From Gemmatimonadota bacterium (GTDB lineage Bacteria; Gemmatimonadota; Gemmatimonadetes; Gemmatimonadales; Gemmatimonadaceae), in the NCBI GenBank assembly GCA_016712265.1, contig JADJRJ010000028.1, positions 248,001-312,000 on the forward strand: 64,000 nt of DNA, in the 5' to 3' direction. This document shows, piece by piece, positions 1-9,088 of the stretch (its first letter is position 1; each line of letters starts with the position of its first letter). The translations under genes and the position numbers were made by a program. The notes under the pieces were generated by a model. The model saw nothing but the letters and a program-made list of their open reading frames with translations, was not told the origin of the DNA and ran no database searches.

Positions 1-2127
1 CTCCCGGAGCGCATTCAGGGGCTCGGGACGATCGCCACCAACTTGTCGTGGAGCTGGAGCCGGAATTCCCGACGCCTGTTCAGCCTGCTGGATGAGTCCC
101 TGTGGCACCTGACGCGGCACAATCCGATCGCGACGCTCCGCCGCGTGGACCCGAGTCGACTGAGCGCGTGCTCGCGCGACCCGCAGTTTCTGGACCTGTA
201 CGACCGTGTCATCGACGACGTGCAACGCGAGGCCTCGTTCGCGGACACCTGGTTCCACGACCAGTTCCAGGACTTGCGCGGGCAGACCATTGCGTACTTC
301 TGCGCGGAGTTTGGCCTCCACAGTTCAGTGCCGATCTATTCCGGCGGCCTTGGCGTCCTTGCCGGTGACCATTGCAAGTCGTCGAGCGACCTTGGGGTGC
401 CGCTGGTCGGGATCGGGCTCTACTACCAGAAGGGGTACTTCGACCAGAAGCTCAACCTCGACGGGCTGCAGGAGGACAGCGACGAGCACTTCGATGTCCA
501 GAACACGCCCCTCGAACGCTTGTACGGCCCGGGACGCGAGCCGTGGCTGGCCGTGGTCCGCAGCTTCGGCCGCAACATCCATGTAGGCGCGTGGCGGATG
601 CTCGTGGGGCGTGTCCCCGTGTACCTGCTGGACACCGACCTCGCGCAGAACGACCCGGTCGACCGCGACCTCACCGCCAAGCTGTACACCGGCGGTCCCG
701 ACATGCGGTTGCGCCAGGAGTGGATCCTTGGCGTGGGGGGCGTGCGGGTGCTGCGCGCGGTTGGGGTTTCACCGGCGGCGTGGCATGCCAACGAGGGACA
801 TGCGGCGTTCATGCTGGTGGAGCGGTTGCGCGAGTTGTGCACCACCGGCGTCGCCTTCGACGAGGCGGTGCGACAGGTCCGCGCGACGAGTGTCTTCACG
901 ACCCATACGCCCGTGCCGGCCGGGCACGATGCCTTTGACTTCGGCAAGTTGGAGCAGTGCACGGGCCCGGTGTGGGAAGAGCTTGGGGTGGACAAGGAGG
1001 TGTTCCACCAGATCGGCAAGCACCCGACCGAGAATCGCCTGCAGTTCCAGATGACCGTGTGCGCGTTGCGCTTGTCCCGGTTTGTCAATGGCGTGGCGCG
1101 CAAGCACGGCGAGGTGTCGCGCTCCATCTGGGCGCCCCTCTGGCCCGATCGCGAGGCGACGAAGGTCCCCATCGGGCACGTGACCAACGGCGTCCACAAG
1201 GCGACGTGGATGGCGCGCGAGCTGATGGACCTCTTCGATCGCGAACTGGGCCACGAGTGGGCACAGCATGTGGGCGAGGCGGCCTTCTGGGAGCGGGTGC
1301 TCGATATCGACGATGAGCAGCTGTGGCGCGTGCACGTGGGGCTGCAGACCGGGTTGATGGACTTCATCCGGGAGGAGGCCCGTCGCCGGTGGGCCAGGCA
1401 CTGGAAGGAGGCGTCGCACGTCGTCGGGGCGGGGACGTTGCTCAACCCCAACGCGCTCACGATCGGCTTCGCCCGTCGGTTTGCCACCTACAAGCGGGCC
1501 AACCTGATCTTCAAGGACGCCGAGCGGCTGCGACGCCTGCTGGTGGATCCCGCGCGCCCCGTGCAGATCATCTTCGCGGGGAAGGCGCATCCCGCGGACC
1601 TGCCGGGAAAGGAAGTGCTCAAGTCGGTCTACGCCTTCACGCGTGACTCCGGCTTCGAGGGACGCGTGGCCTTCATCGAGGACTACGACCTGCACCTGGC
1701 GCATCGCCTGGTCCAGGGGGTGGACCTCTGGCTCAACCTGCCACGGGTCCCGCTGGAGGCGAGCGGCACCAGTGGGATGAAGGCCGCCCTGAACGGGGTG
1801 CCCCAACTCTCCACCCTGGACGGCTGGTGGCATGAGGGGTACGACGGACTCAATGGGTGGGCGATTCCCCCGGCCTCGTCACGGGCGACCCCTGATGACT
1901 GGGACGCGGACCACCTCTATCGTCTCCTCGAGGAACAGGTGGTACCGCTCTACTACACGCGCGATGAACGCGGCATTCCCCGGGCGTGGATCCAGAAGAT
2001 GAAGCACGCGATTCGGGTGGCCGGGCAGCAGTTCACCTCGCGGCGCATGTTGCAGAACTACGCCCGGCAGTACTATGCCCCCGCGATGCGTGGGACGACC
2101 CAACCGGACGATCCACCAACGGCGTAA
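1..2127 (+). CDS. glgP: Alpha-glucan (glycogen) phosphorylase, 5' end missing
   Basis: Phosphorolysis of alpha-1,4-glucan ends to glucose-1-phosphate, in the cytoplasm. The frame is open from base 1, and the first codons (LPERIQGLGTIATNLSWSWS) match the N-terminal domain typical of the long bacterial phosphorylases, so the true start is upstream; a TTG at 43 is only an internal codon. 708 residues are visible. The PLP-region signature is EASGTSGMKAALNG near the C terminus, preceded by RFATYKRANLI and FAGKAHPAD, the arrangement of the alpha-glucan phosphorylase family TIGR02094. It stands 13 bp before glgA and opens a glycogen operon in which it is the only degradative enzyme clearly recognised. 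I am confident of the family; glycogen rather than maltodextrin as substrate is inferred from the neighbours. Confidence 0.93.
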   Translation, partial: LPERIQGLGTIATNLSWSWSRNSRRLFSLLDESLWHLTRHNPIATLRRVDPSRLSACSRDPQFLDLYDRVIDDVQREASFADTWFHDQFQDLRGQTIAYFCAEFGLHSSVPIYSGGLGVLAGDHCKSSSDLGVPLVGIGLYYQKGYFDQKLNLDGLQEDSDEHFDVQNTPLERLYGPGREPWLAVVRSFGRNIHVGAWRMLVGRVPVYLLDTDLAQNDPVDRDLTAKLYTGGPDMRLRQEWILGVGGVRVLRAVGVSPAAWHANEGHAAFMLVERLRELCTTGVAFDEAVRQVRATSVFTTHTPVPAGHDAFDFGKLEQCTGPVWEELGVDKEVFHQIGKHPTENRLQFQMTVCALRLSRFVNGVARKHGEVSRSIWAPLWPDREATKVPIGHVTNGVHKATWMARELMDLFDRELGHEWAQHVGEAAFWERVLDIDDEQLWRVHVGLQTGLMDFIREEARRRWARHWKEASHVVGAGTLLNPNALTIGFARRFATYKRANLIFKDAERLRRLLVDPARPVQIIFAGKAHPADLPGKEVLKSVYAFTRDSGFEGRVAFIEDYDLHLAHRLVQGVDLWLNLPRVPLEASGTSGMKAALNGVPQLSTLDGWWHEGYDGLNGWAIPPASSRATPDDWDADHLYRLLEEQVVPLYYTRDERGIPRAWIQKMKHAIRVAGQQFTSRRMLQNYARQYYAPAMRGTTQPDDPPTA

Positions 2128-2140
2128 CGCAGGGGGAGCC

Positions 2141-3730
2141 ATGGCAGTACGCAAGCGGAGCACCGCAGCCGCAGGGTCGACGCCACGCAAGTCGCGGGCG
2201 AAGGTGGCGCCCATCGCTCCGGTCGAGCAGCAGCGGCCGTACCCGTTGATGACTCCGGCCGGCGAGCCGGTGCGGGTCGTGCATGTGGCGGCGGAACTCG
2301 CCCCGTTCGCCCGCACGGGCGGGTTGGGGGAAGCAGTCGCCAATCTGGCCCTGGAGCAGGTGAAGGCGGGGCTCAAGGTGGCCGTGATCATGCCCCTGTA
2401 CCCCCAGGTCCGCACGGTGGTGAGTGACTTCGTCCGTGTGGGAGACCCCTTCCCGGTCGTGGTGGGATCGCGCACGGAAGAGGTGCACCTCTGCGAGTCG
2501 CAATCGCTGCGCTCGCGCGAGGGTGAGGGCAAGCCGCGCGTGTACTTCGTGGCGAACGCGCACTTCTTTGATCGTGAGGGGATCTACGGCGACGCCGGCG
2601 GCGACTACCCGGACAGCGCGGAACGCTGGGGGTTCTTCGCGCTCGCCGCCCTCAACGCGCTGCCGCGCACCGCGGACGCGCCGGTGATGATGCACGCCCA
2701 CGACTGGCACGCCGCGCTGGCGCCGGCCTACCTGCGCGCGTACGACATGGGGCGGCCGTTCTACCGGAAGACGTTCAGCACGCTCACGGTGCACAACGCG
2801 GGGTACCAGGGGCACTTCCCCGCCGAGACCCTGGGGAAGGTCGGGCTGCCGTGGGAGTTCTTCAACCACCACATGTTCGAGTGGCACGGGCGGATGAACC
2901 TCCTCAAGGGGGGGATCGCCTGCGCCGACGTGGTCACGACGGTGAGCCCCACGCATGCGCACGAACTGCGTACGGCCGCCGGCGGCTTCGGGCTCCACGA
3001 GCACTTCATCGCCATGCGCGAGCGCTTCGTGGGCGTGCTCAACGGGATCGACAACGCCGACTGGGACCCGGCCACGGACAAGTTCATTGCCGCTACCTAC
3101 TCGATGACCGCGCTGGCGAACAAGCGCAAGTGCAAGGCGGCCCTGCAGAACATCTTTGGTCTCCCGCAAAAGCCCGGGACACCCATCATCGGTATGTCGG
3201 CCCGCATGGTCGCGCAGAAGGGGCTCGACCTGATCCTCGGCTCGCCGGCGTTCCTGTCGCTCGATGCGCAGTTCATCTTTCTGGGGCAGGGCGAAAAGCG
3301 CTACATCGACATCTTGCGTGAGTTGGCCAACTACGCGCCGGGTCGCATTGGCGTGCAATCCAACTTCACGGTGGAGCAGGAACATCGCCTGCTCGCCGGT
3401 GCCGACATGATCGTGATGCCGTCGCAGTACGAGCCGTGCGGCCTCACGCAGATGCGGGCGCAGCGCTACGGAACCCTGCCCGTCGCTCGCAAGGTCGGCG
3501 GGCTCGCCGACACGATCGACGACAACGTCACCGGCTTCCTGTTCGACGAGTACACCGCGCAGGCGTTCCAGAATGCCTGCGCCCGGGCCATCGACCACTA
3601 CCGCTACCCGCAGGTGTGGACGGCGATGGTGCGCGAGGCGATGAGCCGCGACTTCGGCTGGCACAAGTCGGAGCGGCGGTACCGGGAGCTGTACGGCCGA
3701 GCGATCGCGAGTCCGAGGTGGCGAAGGTGA
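2141..3730 (+). CDS. glgA: Glycogen synthase, GT5, ADP-glucose type
   Basis: Transfers glucose from ADP-glucose to the non-reducing end of glycogen. I chose ATG 2141 because AGGGGGAG lies just in front; an in-frame start at 2075 would overlap glgP by over 50 bp. The 529-residue product begins with a basic, poorly conserved tail of about 40 residues. Then follow the GT5 motif HVAAELAPFARTGGLGEAV (Arg instead of the usual Lys of K-x-G-G-L), HDWHAAL, and the C-terminal GT-B block PSQYEPCGLTQMRAQRYG with a following KVGGLADTI. These are typical of bacterial glycogen and starch synthases. No ADP-glucose pyrophosphorylase (glgC) is in the window. The Arg in the first loop is an oddity compared with E. 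coli GlgA. Family assignment is firm; donor specificity is inferred. Confidence 0.93.
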   Translation: MAVRKRSTAAAGSTPRKSRAKVAPIAPVEQQRPYPLMTPAGEPVRVVHVAAELAPFARTGGLGEAVANLALEQVKAGLKVAVIMPLYPQVRTVVSDFVRVGDPFPVVVGSRTEEVHLCESQSLRSREGEGKPRVYFVANAHFFDREGIYGDAGGDYPDSAERWGFFALAALNALPRTADAPVMMHAHDWHAALAPAYLRAYDMGRPFYRKTFSTLTVHNAGYQGHFPAETLGKVGLPWEFFNHHMFEWHGRMNLLKGGIACADVVTTVSPTHAHELRTAAGGFGLHEHFIAMRERFVGVLNGIDNADWDPATDKFIAATYSMTALANKRKCKAALQNIFGLPQKPGTPIIGMSARMVAQKGLDLILGSPAFLSLDAQFIFLGQGEKRYIDILRELANYAPGRIGVQSNFTVEQEHRLLAGADMIVMPSQYEPCGLTQMRAQRYGTLPVARKVGGLADTIDDNVTGFLFDEYTAQAFQNACARAIDHYRYPQVWTAMVREAMSRDFGWHKSERRYRELYGRAIASPRWRR

Positions 3731-3742
3731 GACAGGCACTGA

Positions 3743-3815
3743 TGCAGCACGGGCAGCACGGTACCAGGGCAGCACGAGACGCGTTCCGCGCGTACCGCTC
3801 GTGCTTCGCTCTTGC
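3743..3815. repeat. Imperfect 9-bp repeats in glgA-GH57 spacer
   Basis: The 97-bp spacer is made of drifting 9-base units. GCAGCACGG-like units occupy 3743-3776, and a CGCGTTCCG / CGCGTACCG / CTCGTGCTT / CGCTCTTGC series occupies 3780-3815. Because the second series is roughly the reverse complement of the first, the region also folds: AGCACGAG (3771-3778) pairs with CTCGTGCT (3798-3805). Similar units recur at 9011-9073 and 13005-13045. It may act as an attenuator, or may be a drifting simple repeat. Confidence 0.6.
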
Positions 3816-3827
3816 CGTTGAACGCCT

Positions 3828-5519
3828 GTGAGGCAGACCGACTTTGTCCTCATGCTGCACAGCCACCTGCCGTACGTGCTCAACCACGGCCGGTGGCCCC
3901 ACGGCAGTGACTGGATCTGCGAAGCTGCGATCGAGACGTACCTGCCGCTCCTCGAGAAGCTCAGGGCACTCGACGCTGCCAACATCGCAGCTCCGGTGAC
4001 GATCGGCTTCACGCCGATCCTGGCGAACATGCTTGAGCATCCGACATTCGCCACCGAGTTGGAGGCGTTCTTCGCCCAGCGCTTCACCTTCTGCGACGAG
4101 GCCCCCGACTCGATGCGCGGCACGCCTGACGAGTCGATGCTCCCGCTCGTGGCTTACTGGCGGTCACGGCTGGAGCGCCTGCACCAGCTCTGGCGCGCCA
4201 TCAACGGCGACATCCTCGGCGAGTTCCGCGCCCTGCAGGAGCGCGAGCGGCTGGAGATCACCAGCTCGGCCGCCACGCATGGGTTCCTCCCCTTGTTGGG
4301 TCGCGACGCCTCCATCCACCTGCAGCTCGCCCTTGGTCGCAGCGAGCACCGGCGCATCTTCGGGCGCGACCCCGAGGGGTGTTGGGTGCCGGAATGTGCG
4401 TACCGCGGCGCCGGGCACTGGGAGCCACTCCCTGGCGCCCCCGGGGCGGGGCCACGCCGTGGCACCGAGGAGTTCCTCGCCGACGCCGACTATCGCTACT
4501 TCTATGTGGACTCGCACATGGCGCGGGCCGGTGCCCCGTTAGGCGTCTACGGGGCGCTCTTTGGCGGTGAGCCCGAGCGGGTGGTCGCCGGGGCGGCATC
4601 GCCGGAGACCGGGGACTACTCGCCCTACCAGGCATATCGCGTGACCGATGCCCTGGATGCCCGGGAGGTGGCGGCCTTTGTGCGCGACCCGCGCACCTCC
4701 CAGCGCGTGTGGAACCGGCACGGGGGGTATCCCGGCGATGGCGCGTACCTCGAGTTCCACAAGATCCGCTGGCCGGGGGGCCTGCGGTTGTGGCGCGTGA
4801 CCTCGCGCACGTCCGACCTGGGAGACAAACAGCCGTATGCACCCGAGGAGGCTCGGGCGCGGTCGCACGAACACGCCAACGACTTCGCGCAGTTGCTCGT
4901 GCGACTCCACCATGGACGGGCCGCGGCGGAGGGCGCCGTCGTCGTGGCACCGTTCGACACGGAGCTGCTGGGCCACTGGTGGTTTGAGGGACCCGACTTC
5001 ATGGGCGACCTCTATGCGGCGTTGCCGCACCACCCGGAGGTGCGCGCCACGACGGCGGGGGAACACCTCGATCGCCATGGGGCGCCCGTCGCCCTCCAGC
5101 TGGCCGATGGCTCCTGGGGAAAGAACGGGACCTGGGAAATGTGGATGAACGATCAGGTCGCCTTCACCTGGCCGGTGATCTGGGAAATCGAGGGCCGCTT
5201 CTGGGATGCCGCGCCCGCAGCGATCGAACGACCGGACCTGCACCCGATCCTCGAGCAGGCCGCACGGTCGATGCTGCTGCTCCAGTCTTCGGACTGGCAG
5301 TTCATCATCAGCACCGGGGAGGTCGAGGATTACGCCGTGAAGCGGTTCAATGGCCATGCCGACGATTGCCGCGAGTTGCTGCAGGCCCTCGAGGCCGGGA
5401 TCGGTGGGGGCGACGTGTCGCCCGCGGTCGCCCGCGCGCGCGAGCTTCAGGCGCGCGATGACATCTTCCGCGAGATCCTGCCGAGTATTGAGCTGGCTAT
5501 GGAGCGCGCCGCCAGGTGA
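3828..5519 (+). CDS. 1,4-alpha-glucan branching enzyme, GH57 with DUF1957
   Basis: Introduces alpha-1,6 branches into glycogen. The 563-residue protein (GTG start at 3828) opens with MLHSHLPYVLNHGRWPHG, the hallmark of GH57 branching enzymes of the Thermus/Thermococcus type. It contains the nucleophile motif WVPECAYR (Glu189) and the acid/base motif PFDTELLGHWWFEG, and ends in a helical C-terminal region (FIISTGEVEDYAVKRF) as in DUF1957 members. Length fits the family (about 530-570). It lies between glgA and a second GH57 gene, with a 4-bp overlap (GTGA) to the latter. Catalytic residues are all present, so I expect activity. There is no GH13-type GlgB here, so GH57 probably supplies the branching function. 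Confidence 0.9.
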   Translation: MRQTDFVLMLHSHLPYVLNHGRWPHGSDWICEAAIETYLPLLEKLRALDAANIAAPVTIGFTPILANMLEHPTFATELEAFFAQRFTFCDEAPDSMRGTPDESMLPLVAYWRSRLERLHQLWRAINGDILGEFRALQERERLEITSSAATHGFLPLLGRDASIHLQLALGRSEHRRIFGRDPEGCWVPECAYRGAGHWEPLPGAPGAGPRRGTEEFLADADYRYFYVDSHMARAGAPLGVYGALFGGEPERVVAGAASPETGDYSPYQAYRVTDALDAREVAAFVRDPRTSQRVWNRHGGYPGDGAYLEFHKIRWPGGLRLWRVTSRTSDLGDKQPYAPEEARARSHEHANDFAQLLVRLHHGRAAAEGAVVVAPFDTELLGHWWFEGPDFMGDLYAALPHHPEVRATTAGEHLDRHGAPVALQLADGSWGKNGTWEMWMNDQVAFTWPVIWEIEGRFWDAAPAAIERPDLHPILEQAARSMLLLQSSDWQFIISTGEVEDYAVKRFNGHADDCRELLQALEAGIGGGDVSPAVARARELQARDDIFREILPSIELAMERAAR

Positions 5520-7648
5520 CCACGGGGTCGCATCGGGCGGAGCGGCGGCACCTTGTCATCCACGCCCATTTCTACCAGCCGCCGCGTGAAGACGCCGACT
5601 TCGATGAGGTCGAGGCCGAGCCGAGCGCGGCGCCGTTCCACGACTGGAACGAACGCATTGAACGAGAATGTTATCGGGCGGTGGTCGCCGCGCGCGTCCA
5701 TGGCGCCGACGGACGGATCGCCGGGATCGTCAACCTCCTGGAGTGGATCTCGTTCAACGTGGGCCCCACGTTATTCGAGTGGCTCGTCCGTCACGCGCCG
5801 GACACTGCGCGACGCATGGTCGAGGCGGATCGGGCAAGCGCCGCACGGCTCGGACATGGCAATGCCATCGCCCACCCCTACCATCACGTGATCCTTCCCC
5901 TCGCCTCGCGCCGTGACAAGGTCACCGAGGTGCGGTGGGGTATGATTGACTTTCGGCGTCGGTTCGGGCGCGAACCCGAGGGAATGTGGCTCCCCGAAAC
6001 CGCGGTCGACGATGAGACCCTCGATGTCCTCGCGCAGGAGGGCATTCGCTTCACGATCCTGGCCCCGCATCAGGTGGTAGGGGCAGCACCCAACGGCCAT
6101 GCGGGTCGCTATGTCACGGCCAACGGCCGTGAGATCGCACTGTTCCCCTACCACGGGGACATCTCGCATGGCATCGCCTTCGGCGGGCTCGTGCGAAACG
6201 CCGATCATTGGCTCGATGCGCTGTGGGGGGTCAAGGCCTCGCGTCGCCGTACTCCCGTGGCGTCCGACGTCGCGACCCACGAGCCGCCACACCCCTTGCT
6301 GGTGAGTGCCGCCACCGACGGCGAGACCTACGGCCATCACCACAAGTTCGCCGAGCTGGCCCTGGCCCGCGTGCTGGAACGGAGTCGCGTCAAGGGAGGG
6401 CACCTCGACAACTTCGCGTCCTTCCTCGCCCATCATCCGGCGCGCCACCACGTGACGCTCGTTGCTCCCAGTAGTTGGAGTTGCTCCCACGGCATCGAGC
6501 GCTGGCGGTCCGACTGTGGCTGCCGCATGGACGCACAGGCCGCGCCAAGCCAGGCATGGCGGGCACCCCTGCGTGACGGGCTCGAGACGTTAGGCGCTGC
6601 CCTGGCCATGCAGTTTGAGGAGGAAGGCAGGCGCTGGTTTGCCGCTGACCCGTGGGCGGTGCGCGATGCGTATGGCGAGGTCGTCGGGAGCACCGAATGG
6701 CCGCAACGCAGCACCTGGCTGCAGGAACGACTGGCCACCAACGTCCCCGATCCCGCCGAGGCGCACACGCGGCCGTTCCAGCTCCTCGAGATGGCGCGCG
6801 ACGCGCTGCGCATGTTCACCTCCTGTGCGTGGTTCTTCGACGACATCGGGGGAATCGAGCCGCGCCAGGTGCTGCGATACGCGGCGCGTGCCATCGCCCT
6901 CTCGGGACGCGCACATGAACTGGAGCCCACGTTCCGCGCGACCCTGGCACAAGCGGCCAGCAACGATCCCGCCGTGGGAAACGGACTCCGGGTCTTTGCG
7001 ACCCTGTCGCCCCCGCACGCCGCCGCCGCGCGGTTCGCGGCCGCCATCGGGGCCCTGGCGTCCCAGGGCGTCTTGCCCGTCGAACCGCTACTGGGTCAGT
7101 GCACCGACGATGGGTCGATCCCGGCATTCGACGCGACGGCTGGCGCCGGCCGGGTCAGCGTCACCGATCTGCGGTTGTTGCGGGTCGAGGCGTTTCGAGT
7201 GGAGGTGGGGCGCGACGACGGGAACGAACTCGGCTGCACCGTGACACCCGTCGCCCCCAACGGGGAAGTTCGAGGCGTGTCAGCGACGATCGCGCTCTCC
7301 GAATTTCCCGAGCGACTCCGGCTGCGCGTAAGACAGGCGCGCCGCGATGCCCTGCTCGGCCTCTGCCTGACCGAGTCGGAGCTCGCCGATCTTGCGACTG
7401 GTCGGTCGACGCTCCGGGAGTTGGCGGGCGCGGCCCTGATCAGGGAAGTCCGCCGTCTGGCGGAGGGGGGCGATTCCGCCGTCGACCCCAGTCGCGTGGA
7501 GTCGGCCCTCGACCTGTTCGAGCAGCTCGAATCGCACATCCCGTTTGACGCCCAGACCGCCTTCTGGGATCGCTGGTCCACGGGCTCGACGTCCCAGCGC
7601 GCCGCATTGCAGGGCATCGCCCGACGCCTGGGCTTTACCGGCGACTAG
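5516..7648 (+). CDS. GH57 family protein with DUF3536
   Basis: A 710-residue GH57-superfamily protein. The N-terminal HAHFYQPPREDADFDE and the following DWNERIERECY block match the GH57/DUF3536 group, and WLPETAVDDETLDVL carries the Glu expected at the nucleophile position. The region SAATDGETYGHHHKFAE supplies an Asp at the place of the second carboxylate. The C-terminal 300 residues are the poorly characterised DUF3536 part. The GTG start overlaps the stop of the branching enzyme by 4 bp, so the two are translationally coupled. The activity of this subfamily is not established; alpha-amylase or debranching-like action on glycogen is an inference from the neighbours. Confidence 0.8.
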   Translation: MTTGSHRAERRHLVIHAHFYQPPREDADFDEVEAEPSAAPFHDWNERIERECYRAVVAARVHGADGRIAGIVNLLEWISFNVGPTLFEWLVRHAPDTARRMVEADRASAARLGHGNAIAHPYHHVILPLASRRDKVTEVRWGMIDFRRRFGREPEGMWLPETAVDDETLDVLAQEGIRFTILAPHQVVGAAPNGHAGRYVTANGREIALFPYHGDISHGIAFGGLVRNADHWLDALWGVKASRRRTPVASDVATHEPPHPLLVSAATDGETYGHHHKFAELALARVLERSRVKGGHLDNFASFLAHHPARHHVTLVAPSSWSCSHGIERWRSDCGCRMDAQAAPSQAWRAPLRDGLETLGAALAMQFEEEGRRWFAADPWAVRDAYGEVVGSTEWPQRSTWLQERLATNVPDPAEAHTRPFQLLEMARDALRMFTSCAWFFDDIGGIEPRQVLRYAARAIALSGRAHELEPTFRATLAQAASNDPAVGNGLRVFATLSPPHAAAARFAAAIGALASQGVLPVEPLLGQCTDDGSIPAFDATAGAGRVSVTDLRLLRVEAFRVEVGRDDGNELGCTVTPVAPNGEVRGVSATIALSEFPERLRLRVRQARRDALLGLCLTESELADLATGRSTLRELAGAALIREVRRLAEGGDSAVDPSRVESALDLFEQLESHIPFDAQTAFWDRWSTGSTSQRAALQGIARRLGFTGD

Positions 7649-7736
7649 ATACACAGGGGAGACGCCCACCCGACTTGCGCCGAGCGTCAGGGGAGCGTAC
7701 CAGTGGGTTGCCGTCTGCCGCTCGCCGAATCGTCAC

Positions 7737-8951
7737 ATGCCCTTTGTCATCTTCGCTGCACCCATGATTTCGGACAACGCGTTCCGCATGATTGATGCGG
7801 TCGCGTCGCACCCGGACGTCTCCCTTGGCGTGATCACGCACGATGAAGCCGGCGCGCTGCGGCATCTCTCGGATCGTGCTGCCCACTGGCGGGTCACCAA
7901 CATCCTCGATGCGCAACAGCTGGCGTGGGCGGCCCGTGAACTGCAGCAGCGCAACGGGCCCATCCACCGCTTGTTCGGTGCGTTGGAGCAGTTGCAGGAG
8001 CCGCTCGCCCAGGTGCGAGAGTGGCTGGGGGTGCCGGGGGTTTCGCTGGAGGTCGCGACCAACTTCCGAGACAAGGCGCGCATGAAATCGTTGCTGCGCG
8101 CGGCCGGCCTTCCCTGTGCGCGGCACTGCCTCGCGACCTCGATGGCGGAGGCGCTGGCCTTCGGCAGGAGTTCGGGTTTTCCGATGGTGGTCAAGCCGCC
8201 CGCCGGTGCCGGCGCCATATCGACCTACCGGGTGGAATCCGAGGAGCAGTTGCAACGGGCACTGACGCCACAGCCCCCCACGGCGGCGCGTCCGGTGTTG
8301 CTCGAGGAGTTTGTCGTCGGTGACGAGCACTCCTTCGAGACCGTGACCATCAACGGGACGCACGTCTGGCATTCGCTCACGCACTATCACCCCACACCGC
8401 TGGCGGTCATCGAAAATCCATGGATCCAGTGGGCGGTGGTGTTGCCCCGCGAGGTGGATGGCGCGCCCTACGATGACATTCGCACGGCGGCGCGACGGGC
8501 CCTCGACGTCCTCGGGATGACGACGGGGATCTCGCACATGGAGTGGTTTCGTCGCCCGGACGGCACCATCGCGATCTCGGAAGTGGCGGCGCGTCCCCCG
8601 GGCGCGCAGATCACCACCTTGATGTCGAAGGCGAATGATTTTGACCTGCTCAAGGAGTGGACGCGCGCGATGATCTTTGGCGAGTTTCAGGTACCCGAAC
8701 GACGCTATGCCGTTGGCGCTGCATTCCTGCGTGGGCAGGGGCGCGGCCGGATCGTGAAGGTGAGTGGGGTCGAAGAAGTGCAGCGTACCGTCGGGAATCT
8801 GGTCGTCGATTTTCGCATGCCCCAGGTGGGCGCCACGCCGTCCCCTTCATATGAGGGAGACGGTTACATCATGGTGCGGCATGCCGAGACGCGTCGGGTC
8901 GAGGAAGCGGTCATGAAGATCATCTCCACCATTCGCGTTGAACTCGGCTAA
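7737..8951 (+). CDS. ATP-grasp ligase A
   Basis: Likely activates a carboxylate as acyl phosphate and joins it to an amine or other nucleophile; substrate unknown. I start at ATG 7737 (404 aa); in-frame codons back to 7545 are non-homologous spacer and overlap the GH57 gene. Visible ATP-grasp elements are NFRDKARMKSLL before the fold, FPMVVKPPAGAG (ATP-binding Lys and glycine loop), LLEEFVVGDEHSFE, and the Mg-binding end HMEWFRRPDG...ISEVAARPPGAQ. It aligns along its length with the next gene (ligase B), sharing the HMEWF and AARPPGA blocks, so the two are duplicates. It follows the glycogen operon by 88 bp and heads the ligase cluster. Carboxylate-amine ligation is the family's usual chemistry; nothing in the sequence names the substrate. 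Confidence 0.85.
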   Translation: MPFVIFAAPMISDNAFRMIDAVASHPDVSLGVITHDEAGALRHLSDRAAHWRVTNILDAQQLAWAARELQQRNGPIHRLFGALEQLQEPLAQVREWLGVPGVSLEVATNFRDKARMKSLLRAAGLPCARHCLATSMAEALAFGRSSGFPMVVKPPAGAGAISTYRVESEEQLQRALTPQPPTAARPVLLEEFVVGDEHSFETVTINGTHVWHSLTHYHPTPLAVIENPWIQWAVVLPREVDGAPYDDIRTAARRALDVLGMTTGISHMEWFRRPDGTIAISEVAARPPGAQITTLMSKANDFDLLKEWTRAMIFGEFQVPERRYAVGAAFLRGQGRGRIVKVSGVEEVQRTVGNLVVDFRMPQVGATPSPSYEGDGYIMVRHAETRRVEEAVMKIISTIRVELG

Positions 8952-9010
8952 CATGAACCGCCGGGACGACGCGCGAGCAACACGAGGCCGCCGAAACCGG
9001 AACGCTCACC

Positions 9011-9073
9011 CGTGCTTCACGTGCTGCCCGGGCTGCCCGTGCCCCTCGTACTTCACGCCCTTGCCCTTCTGCT
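9011..9073. repeat. Seven imperfect 9-bp units before ligase B
   Basis: Reads in exact 9-base steps: CGTGCTTCA, CGTGCTGCC, CGGGCTGCC, CGTGCCCCT, CGTACTTCA, CGCCCTTGC, CCTTCTGCT. The spacer ends 15 bases before the ATG of ligase B. It is the clearest of three such arrays; its consensus CGTGCTGCC is the reverse complement of the GGCAGCACG units at 3743-3776. Confidence 0.65.
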
Positions 9074-9088
9074 GAGAGTGAACCTGCG

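Noticed and set aside
2033..4123. Very long open frame on the - strand opposite glgA
   Set aside because: It mirrors the glgA codon pattern, is Arg/Val/His-rich without domains and lacks a start signal. Such antisense frames are normal in high-GC DNA; many others (e.g. 15986-18346, 21225-22385, 45076-46905) were dropped for the same reason.
7545..7736. Upstream extension of ATP-grasp A (and similar extensions at 2075, 23210, 40386-40766, 45259)
   Set aside because: The added residues overlap the previous gene or a spacer, show no family similarity, and a better placed internal ATG exists.
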